DNA of 20,468 nt, taken from the IMG/VR virus record IMGVR_UViG_3300034374_002544, positions 1 through 20,468 of that record, one strand, 5' to 3'. Shown here piece by piece: positions 14,779 through 20,468 of the stretch; within the stretch, counting starts at the first letter, position 1, and each line of letters opens with the position of its first letter. The DNA is from a virus. The notes under the pieces were generated by a model. It was given only the letters and a program-made list of their open reading frames with translations, was not told the DNA's origin and did no database searches. Made by a program: the position numbers and the translations under genes.

Positions 14779-16325
14779 TACTTCTTCCTCCGGCTACGAG
14801 TCGGTGCAGGCGTAGGTGGCTCCTCAGCAGGCATCGGCGCATCTGCAGGCAGCATCGGCTGCTCAATGATGTCCCGATCAAGCTCAACGCCCAACCGCTC
14901 AGCCGCTTGCTGCTCCCTAGCTAGCTCAGCCAGATTCTCATCAAAGTCACCACCAAGCTTGGCCACAATTTGCGCCTTGGTCATGTACCCGGCCTGCTCC
15001 ATCTCCCTGTAAGCCTTCACTTCCTTCAGCGGATCCACCCAGTCCCAGCCGCGTGCCATCCAACGCGGCGTGTCGTAACGCTCAGGGCGAGTCTCAAAAT
15101 CGTCAAACGGCAGCTCACCCGACAACACCGCCAGCGCCAACCACTCACGGAACACCCGCATGTGGAAGTGCTCGATCAAATATGACTGCACCACCTTCCA
15201 GTGCTCGCGATCCTCAAGCAGTGACAACCTGCTGCTCGAATAATTCGTATCACTGAAGTCGCGGCTCAACGTCTCATACGAACAACCGAAGCCACTAGCA
15301 AATCTGCGCACCTTATTGCGCACAAACATTTCATACTGCTGATCCGGTGAATCAATATTTGGCACCGTGACGTTCTCGCCCGGCATCAAATACTTGAACA
15401 TGCCAGGTTCAAATTCACTGATGCGACGCTCATTTTCAATGTCATCCGCAGTAAGTTCACCTTCTTGATTGGTGATAAAGCCCATCACGCTGGCGCCAGC
15501 GCGTGCTCTGATTACCGCTGCTTCTTCATAACCCTGAAGCTGATGAGCATCCGTCATCACAGGATGGAACCACGGTACGCCACGATGTTGCTGCGGCCTC
15601 TCGGGGATAAACAAATGGATCACATCTTCCGCCGGAAGGAAGACATGCTTTTCATTTCGCTGCGGGGCATTCTGGAACCAGTAGTCACCTGGATGGCGCG
15701 TGAGGAAGGCGTACCGCACAGGGCGACCCCATTCGTTGACCTCCACGCCCATCCGCCATTCGTTCCCATTGGCGAGGGTTGGGCCTTGATACTCCTCATC
15801 CAAGTAATCAGCCTCAAGCATCTGGAGCGCCAATGGCACCCTGCTACCTCCGAACGACCGACGCACAATCCTGAACAGAGCCTCTCCTGATTCAGGAAGG
15901 GCGCCAACAGCCAGCCATTCCATTACATGGAAGCTATGGCGCCCTGCAACGTCACAATGCTGCGCGCGGCACCACGATGCCCACTTGCTTTCAATCAGGT
16001 TGTTAATCCGCTCGTCTCGACGGTTGCCGCGCAATGCTGCAACCTGCGACTGAATCTTGATGCCAGCGCCAACAACGTTGATCTGCGTCGTCCGCTTTGC
16101 CTGCTTGGCATACGGATTATTCCGCACCATCTCGCGGCTGCGGTCGCGCAGCTTCCGCAAACTGGTGCGAATCTCAGCGTCAGCGCTGGCCTGCGTTGCC
16201 ATCCAGTCGCTGGTCAAGCGGCTGATAATCGCGCCCGCATAATTGCGGCGCCTTACCGGTACAGGCAGCGCCTTCGGAATCGGCTGAAGACCGAAGCGTT
16301 GCAGAATCGCAGTACGGATGCCCAT
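14778..16325 (-). CDS. Portal protein (lambda gpB type)
   Basis: A 515-residue portal that forms the dodecameric ring at the packaging vertex through which DNA enters and leaves. The N-terminal part has SREMVRNNPYAKQAKR followed by TTQINVVGAGI, the signature of the lambda-type portal family. ADYLDEEYQGP and the HPGDYWF region follow, and AEDVIHLFIPERPQQHRGVPW is another conserved block. The C-terminus is low-complexity and basic (TPAPTRSRRKK). It overlaps both neighbours by 1 nt (TGATG and TAATG), so the three head genes are probably translationally coupled. The length agrees with the family. Confidence 0.93.
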   Translation of the reverse strand: MGIRTAILQRFGLQPIPKALPVPVRRRNYAGAIISRLTSDWMATQASADAEIRTSLRKLRDRSREMVRNNPYAKQAKRTTQINVVGAGIKIQSQVAALRGNRRDERINNLIESKWASWCRAQHCDVAGRHSFHVMEWLAVGALPESGEALFRIVRRSFGGSRVPLALQMLEADYLDEEYQGPTLANGNEWRMGVEVNEWGRPVRYAFLTRHPGDYWFQNAPQRNEKHVFLPAEDVIHLFIPERPQQHRGVPWFHPVMTDAHQLQGYEEAAVIRARAGASVMGFITNQEGELTADDIENERRISEFEPGMFKYLMPGENVTVPNIDSPDQQYEMFVRNKVRRFASGFGCSYETLSRDFSDTNYSSSRLSLLEDREHWKVVQSYLIEHFHMRVFREWLALAVLSGELPFDDFETRPERYDTPRWMARGWDWVDPLKEVKAYREMEQAGYMTKAQIVAKLGGDFDENLAELAREQQAAERLGVELDRDIIEQPMLPADAPMPAEEPPTPAPTRSRRKK

Positions 16326-16912
16326 CAGCCTTGATTGAAGCGGACGTAAAGATTGTTTGGATCGCCCAAGCCTGATGCGATCAACTTCGCCTTATTCTCG
16401 CGTGCTACCACGGCCTTCAACCTCGACTCCAGCGCCAACAACTCAGTCAGGTCATATCGCTTGAGCGATCGATTGCCGATCCGATACTCCTGCGTCGCGC
16501 CACCAGTCATCAATGACCGGATAGCAGCCTGAACAGCATCCAGATCCTTCTGCGATTGCGTCCGGCCATCAAATGCAGCAGGCGAACCTGCATACACCAG
16601 CGAAGCCTGAACCTCAATCTGACCTCGGCTGTACTCAGTAACCGCACCGTCACTGATCGCAGTCAACAGCGCTTGGAAATACCAGTTCGGACTGGCATCC
16701 ATATTTGCGCTAGTCGCAGCAGGCAAAGTCACGCGCCAACCGTTTTCATACGCAACGCCAGTCGCGCTAGCGCCCTCGCCCGCTGTATTCAGCCTGAAAT
16801 AGTACGTTAAATTATGAGTGGCATTTGTGACTTCATTGCCGAAAATATCCGTGGTAGCGGCATCGATCCACACCACGTCCACGCCTGCAGTAATGGACGA
16901 AGGGATCCCCAT
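16325..16912 (-). CDS. gpW-like head-tail joining protein with an extra N-terminal domain
   Basis: A 195-residue protein between terminase and portal, the place of lambda W. Residues about 113-175 match a gpW-like fold: two helices around a hairpin, with DLDAVQAAIRSLMTGGATQE, then YRIGNRSLKRYDLTELLAL. gpW alone is about 68 residues and closes the head connector before tail joining. The N-terminal 112 residues are additional: a Thr/Ala-rich, beta-predicted domain (VVWIDAATTDIFGN, LTYYFRLNTAGEG, NGWRVTLPAATSAN) that may be Ig-like. It therefore looks like a fusion. GAGGAG lies about 11 nt before ATG 16912. The gpW assignment for the C-terminus is good; the N-terminal domain is unknown. Confidence 0.75.
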   Translation of the reverse strand: MGIPSSITAGVDVVWIDAATTDIFGNEVTNATHNLTYYFRLNTAGEGASATGVAYENGWRVTLPAATSANMDASPNWYFQALLTAISDGAVTEYSRGQIEVQASLVYAGSPAAFDGRTQSQKDLDAVQAAIRSLMTGGATQEYRIGNRSLKRYDLTELLALESRLKAVVARENKAKLIASGLGDPNNLYVRFNQG

Positions 16913-16955
16913 CAGATGCCTATCTCCTCATTACCCGTCACTTTAGCGCTCATCC

Positions 16956-18800
16956 TTACCACTGCTTAACAAAACTCCGCTGCGGTGCAGCGCGCCGCGC
17001 CGACTGCTTCGGTTTCTCTTCCCTCCGCTCAAGCTGGTCCCATATCGTCCGTCTATCCATCTTCTGGTACAGACGATGCAACGCCGCATACGCATAGTTC
17101 ATCTCGTCCAATGCTTCGTTGGGGGACTGGCTCTTCTTTACCCACACCCGCTCGGGATACCCGTTCCTAAAACGCAATATCTGTTTCTCCGCTGTCAACT
17201 CCTCGAAGTAGTCAGCACCAATCGTCGGGAAGAAATGCAAATATCCAGGCCCCGGCTCGTTGTGCTTCAGCCGTCCAAACAACAAGGATTTGACCGTATC
17301 AACGCCAACAGGGAAAAGCTGTGCGCCCTTCTTTAGCGCTCTACCTTTGTAGTCCACGTCTACCTTCGATGCCTTCCCGAGCGGGGGTTTGCCCTTCTGC
17401 GACATACCCTTAATCGCAATCACACCCATCGCCGCACGCTCACGGCTGTATTGGTAAACCTCTTGGGTGTGGTGGCCGCCGCTATCGATCGCGCAGCACA
17501 ACACCTTCATCTGTTCACCAGCCTCATTCACATAAGGCTTCTGCAAAATCTCGTCCAACTGCTTCCACACCTCGGGCCTAGACGGGCTTCCGTAAATCTT
17601 CACGCGGTCGATCAACCAACCCTCTTCCTCGCGGCCCCAGCCCCATACGCTGAGCGACAGCCGGTCATCCTGCACGTCACATCCGATCGTCAACGCCAGC
17701 GCGCTTACCGGCGGCACATACTGCTCATATTCCTCACCCGCAGCGCGCTCCAACAGCGAATCTGCGCCAATCTTCGACGCATACTCGTCCTCCCATGTCT
17801 CGCCCAGCACCGTATTAACGAACGTCTTCAATTGCTCGGCGTCGTTCTTGGCATCCAAAAACTCCTCCACCAGATTCGGCCACGTCGCATTCGGGCTGTA
17901 GCTATACGCCGCCCAAATATGAAATCCCACATGCCGACCATTTCCTGGCGCAGTCGGCCGCCACTCGCCGCGCTCCACCATCCAGCGCTTCTTTGAATGC
18001 GGAATCCATACCCCACATTTCTCGCAACAATACGAAGCGGTCTCAGGATCGCCGTCACGCCACTTAATATTTGGCCATTTCAGGTACTGCATATGTTCGC
18101 AATCGGGACAAGGCACGAAATAGCGGCGCTGATCCGTCTGCAGGAACATGCGCTCTACACGACTGAAATCCTTAACTGTCGGCGTGCTACCAGCAACAAT
18201 CGTGCGATTCCAGTAGTACTCCGTCCGTCGGATGCCCAGCTTGATCTGGTCGCCCTCAGCGCCCGCTGACAACGGATAGCCATCCACCTCATCAAACAGC
18301 ACCACCCTCCGACTCACGCGACGGAAGCCACGCGGCGAATTCGCGCCCACCATGCTCAGCGTTCCACCCGGAAACTGCTTCTGCAAAATCGTGTTCGCAC
18401 CATCCTTCGCCTTCGACTCACTCACCAAGCCACGCAAACAAGGCGTATCGCGCAGCATCGGCGCAATCTCTTCCTTTGAATACCCCTGCGCGTCCTCGAT
18501 CGTCGGCTGCACCAGCATGATCGGGCACGGATCCTGGTGAATATGGAATGCGATCGTGTGATTCAAGATCTTGGAGTACCCCACACGCGCGCTCTTCATC
18601 ACAGTCACCTGTTCGACCTTCGGATCCGTTATTGCGTCCATAATTCCTTTTTGATACGGCAAAGTGTGCCATCTGCCGCCTTCTGCGCTGCTTTCTGCGC
18701 TTAAAAACGCATAACGGTCCGCCCACTCGCTCAAAGTGAGCTTCTCAGGCGGCTTAAACGCCTTCCATGCCGCATTTTCAAGCTTAAGTAGATTACTCAT
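16956..18800 (-). CDS. Terminase large subunit (gpA family)
   Basis: A 614-residue packaging motor. The N-terminal ATPase has a Walker A-like TVMKSARVGYSK (about residues 67-77) and a Walker B RVVLFDEVD (about 165-173). A Cys4-type zinc ribbon follows (CPDC near 231-234 and CCEKC near 258-262). The C-terminal nuclease starts with TIGCDVQDDR (acidic residue near 375) and AIDSGGHH near 440. These are the features of phage GpA-type terminases, which cut concatemers and pump DNA into the prohead. I took ATG 18800, preceded by GGAGAG at good spacing, over a GTG two codons upstream. It overlaps the small subunit stop by 8 nt. Confidence 0.96.
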   Translation of the reverse strand: MSNLLKLENAAWKAFKPPEKLTLSEWADRYAFLSAESSAEGGRWHTLPYQKGIMDAITDPKVEQVTVMKSARVGYSKILNHTIAFHIHQDPCPIMLVQPTIEDAQGYSKEEIAPMLRDTPCLRGLVSESKAKDGANTILQKQFPGGTLSMVGANSPRGFRRVSRRVVLFDEVDGYPLSAGAEGDQIKLGIRRTEYYWNRTIVAGSTPTVKDFSRVERMFLQTDQRRYFVPCPDCEHMQYLKWPNIKWRDGDPETASYCCEKCGVWIPHSKKRWMVERGEWRPTAPGNGRHVGFHIWAAYSYSPNATWPNLVEEFLDAKNDAEQLKTFVNTVLGETWEDEYASKIGADSLLERAAGEEYEQYVPPVSALALTIGCDVQDDRLSLSVWGWGREEEGWLIDRVKIYGSPSRPEVWKQLDEILQKPYVNEAGEQMKVLCCAIDSGGHHTQEVYQYSRERAAMGVIAIKGMSQKGKPPLGKASKVDVDYKGRALKKGAQLFPVGVDTVKSLLFGRLKHNEPGPGYLHFFPTIGADYFEELTAEKQILRFRNGYPERVWVKKSQSPNEALDEMNYAYAALHRLYQKMDRRTIWDQLERREEKPKQSARRAAPQRSFVKQW

Positions 18801-19308
18801 CAACACTCTCCGCTAAATCTTCAAGGGTTTCGCGCACAATATCCTCAAGCATCGTCACCGCATCAGTATCAAGATCCGGGATTCTTTGCTTCGCCTTGGT
18901 CGGTATCCCCATAATCTTCGTCCGCGCCAGCGTCACAATCTCGACCCACTTCAACTCAACCTCCTCAGCCTTGACCAGCAATCCCTCCTTCTGTTGTCTT
19001 TCCAGCTCAAGCAGCTCTGCTTTCAGGTGCTCAGTCCTTGCCCTGCTCTCGTCATAGTCAGGAATCGATTCTTGCGTCTTGCCTAATCTTGGCGCGCGAG
19101 GCTGCTTCTCCCGCTGTCTTACTGGCCCAACGTTGATGCGAGTTTGAGTGTTCTTTGCCCACTCTTCCCGCATTGTGTTGCTGTCTATTTTTTCCGTGCC
19201 ATCAGCATCAACCACCACGGACAGCCTATTTTCCTTGATCGCGTTGTAGATCGACTGACGGCTCACGCCAAGCACTCGCGATGCCTCAGTTTTGGTAAGT
19301 AAAGTCAT
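18793..19308 (-). CDS. Terminase small subunit (Nu1-like)
   Basis: A 171-residue protein starting MTLLTKTEASRVLGVSRQSI. Residues 1-35 are a winged/helix-turn-helix DNA-binding segment (EASRVLGVSRQSIYNAIKEN), the part that recognises the packaging site in Nu1-like subunits. A basic, flexible stretch (RQREKQPRAPRLGK) precedes a helical, probably coiled-coil region (residues about 85-125). The C-terminal acidic helix should bind the large subunit, whose gene follows with an 8-nt overlap. The start overlaps the end of the HNH gene by 23 nt. No obvious cos hairpin is visible nearby. Confidence 0.9.
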   Translation of the reverse strand: MTLLTKTEASRVLGVSRQSIYNAIKENRLSVVVDADGTEKIDSNTMREEWAKNTQTRINVGPVRQREKQPRAPRLGKTQESIPDYDESRARTEHLKAELLELERQQKEGLLVKAEEVELKWVEIVTLARTKIMGIPTKAKQRIPDLDTDAVTMLEDIVRETLEDLAESVDE

Positions 19309-20344
19309 TTTCTAATGTTTGACAAATTTTATTCCAGCGTTGCTCAGTAAAAAACGGCTGCTTTGTGTACCAGCGGTAGGGATGATGGTCAAATTTGGAG
19401 TAATTGCATTTTGCGCACGCTGGAACAATGTTCCTCCGACCGTGCTCGCCTCCCCTGGAAATCGGCCAAACATGCTCCACCTGCAGGTCACAGGAATTGT
19501 CTCCGCAATATGCGCAACTATAGTCAAACAATGCAAAGTGAGCGGAAATGGCGCCTGGTGTCAGGTGCTCTGCTGTGTTCCCTCTAATTTTTGCTTTTCG
19601 AGCTTTGGCCTTAGACCTGTTATAAAAGCGCAGTTCGCTGCTAATCAGATATTTCAGCTTCCAGCGGTGTCTGTGATGCCTAGCTTTTTCTTCGGCCCAG
19701 TATTCTGGAAATACAGTTTTCATTTGCTTTTCTTGCTTGGCAACTAGGTCAACAATGGGGCAACTACTGCGCCTTCTTCTGAGCGAAGCGTTCAGCTTGG
19801 CCTCAAGCGCAACCTGTTCTCTTGGCTTTGCGCCAGCCTGTCTTCTGTATCGCGTGCGCTGAGCAAGTATTTGATCTCGATTTTCAGCTCTTCTTTGAGC
19901 CCATCGACCGCTTTCGCGATCGCGTGCATACTGCTCTCTACTTCTATGCTTGTAATTTGCTTTGTTTTTCAGATAATGTGCCCGAGCGCGCGCTTTGAGC
20001 ACTTCTGGGTCTGTGTTTAATCTTTTTTCTTTTTCGCATTCAATGCACGCGCCTTTTCTTCTAAGGCTGTAGCCGGTTTTGTGCCAGTTGTGCTGCTTGG
20101 GGCAGAGAATGCCGAGATATTTTCCTTCAGGGACGCCAGACGCAGGGTTGTCTATGAATTTGATAAGCCAGTCCTGTGGATGCCTTGTGCCGGTTTTGCA
20201 GCCAGCGCAGTGAGAGATGGGGACACCTTTCGGCGAAACGTAAGTGCTTCTAAGCGAAAAATTGGTTCCAGGCCACAGGTGTCCGTACTTGCAAGGGATG
20301 CCAAGCCTCCACTTCGTCGAATCAAATGTGTACACCAAGCTCAA
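19286..20344 (-). CDS. HNH endonuclease with two N-terminal zinc modules
   Basis: A 352-residue protein; the start is TTG 20344 (or GTG 20335), because a TAG lies upstream at 20365-20363. Two similar N-terminal modules (C18, C46/C49 with KYGHLWP; C81, C100/C103 with KQHNWHKTG) look like tandem zinc-binding units. A long, very basic, helical linker follows (residues 105-250). The nuclease core has CAYC (277-280), an EH pair at 290-291 in LQVEHVWPISRGG, Asn305 and CAKC at 310-313: an HNH motif with a structural zinc. Phage HNH proteins next to terminase can either assist DNA packaging or act as free-standing homing enzymes. The extra DNA-binding modules favour the latter; both remain possible. 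Confidence 0.88.
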   Translation of the reverse strand: MSLVYTFDSTKWRLGIPCKYGHLWPGTNFSLRSTYVSPKGVPISHCAGCKTGTRHPQDWLIKFIDNPASGVPEGKYLGILCPKQHNWHKTGYSLRRKGACIECEKEKRLNTDPEVLKARARAHYLKNKANYKHRSREQYARDRESGRWAQRRAENRDQILAQRTRYRRQAGAKPREQVALEAKLNASLRRRRSSCPIVDLVAKQEKQMKTVFPEYWAEEKARHHRHRWKLKYLISSELRFYNRSKAKARKAKIRGNTAEHLTPGAISAHFALFDYSCAYCGDNSCDLQVEHVWPISRGGEHGRRNIVPACAKCNYSKFDHHPYRWYTKQPFFTEQRWNKICQTLENDFTYQN

Positions 20345-20364
20345 GACTGTAAAGCTGTCAAACT

Positions 20365-20439
20365 ATGCTTTACATGTTAGCATTATCTGTTTTACTGGGC
20401 TGGGGATTGTATGCGTTTATGCGCGTAAAGCTATTTTGA
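20365..20439 (+). CDS. Possible 24-residue hydrophobic peptide, divergent
   Basis: On the plus strand, ATG 20365 opens a 24-codon frame that reads MLYMLALSVLLGWGLYAFMR and ends in VKLF before TGA. It is a single hydrophobic helix with a short basic end, typical of small membrane peptides, and points away from the structural operon. No Shine-Dalgarno sequence or promoter is evident, and a hydrophobic shadow can arise by chance. It may belong to a neighbouring block beyond the right edge. Confidence 0.25.
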   Translation: MLYMLALSVLLGWGLYAFMRVKLF

Positions 20440-20449
20440 AATTTCGTGC

Positions 20450-20467
20450 GTCGCTTTATGGAGCGAC
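20450..20467. other. Small inverted repeat at the right edge
   Basis: A 6-bp inverted repeat, GTCGCT and AGCGAC, with a 6-nt loop. It has no U-tract in the window, so it is not a clear terminator. It may be part of a larger element beyond the right edge. Confidence 0.3.
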
Positions 20468-20468
20468 T

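Noticed and set aside
14167-15012. Plus-strand open frame of 281 codons spanning the portal/capsid junction
   Set aside because: Cysteine/Ser/Thr-rich shadow crossing two well-supported minus-strand genes, with no recognisable motif.
20333-20361. TTGACA at 20361-20356 (minus strand) as the -35 box of an operon promoter
   Set aside because: A 17-nt spacer leads to TTGGTG, which is not a credible -10 box.
1-20468. CRISPR array, tRNA, rRNA or insertion sequence
   Set aside because: I saw no regularly spaced direct repeats, no tRNA-like cloverleaf and no transposase; the strand is almost fully occupied by phage structural genes.

Overview
The window is the structural half of a tailed double-stranded DNA phage (free phage or prophage) with siphovirus-type architecture. 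Essentially every gene lies on the minus strand, so the operon reads from right to left: HNH endonuclease, small terminase, large terminase, gpW-like joining protein, portal, a fused protease/major capsid protein, small head proteins, a block of adhesin or fibre-like genes, tail completion proteins, major tail protein, tail assembly chaperones, and a long tape measure protein that runs off the left edge. This is the lambda/HK97 morphogenesis order. The host is not identified by anything conserved enough to name. Roughly balanced base composition and resemblance of several fibre genes to families I associate with aquatic, possibly cyanobacterial, phages are only weak hints. No integrase, lysis, replication or tRNA gene is present.

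Right part (about 11.4-20.3 kb): packaging and head genes. They are tightly packed, often with 1-4 nt start/stop overlaps. The capsid gene is unusual: one 886-residue reading frame carries two accessory N-terminal segments, a Tudor-like domain, an HK97-type prohead protease and the capsid protein. The joining protein between terminase and portal carries an extra N-terminal beta-rich domain. A beta-sandwich, decoration-like gene with a near-perfect Shine-Dalgarno sequence follows, and it ends in an intrinsic terminator.

Middle part (about 6.2-11.4 kb): six fibre, adhesin or lectin-like genes and small companions sit between head genes and tail completion genes. They include a repeat-containing fibre, a LamG-like lectin, a glycine-rich adhesin and a trimeric-knob plus TNF/C1q-like protein. 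Two of the junctions are filled by tiny open reading frames of 17 and 20 codons. Both begin with the same four residues (MTYT), overlap both neighbours by ATGA, and carry the ribosome binding site of the next adhesin. The repeated borders look like a cassette system for swapping adhesins.

Left part (1-6.2 kb): tail genes. The major tail protein is followed by a second intrinsic terminator. The two chaperone frames are joined by a textbook -1 slippery heptamer, GGGAAAC, abutting the stop codon of the first frame, giving a lambda G/GT-type system. The tape measure frame starts inside the end of the second frame and is open for 1259 codons to the window edge.

The best candidates for something new are the head-adjacent adhesin block with its coupled micro-ORF borders and the multidomain capsid polyprotein.
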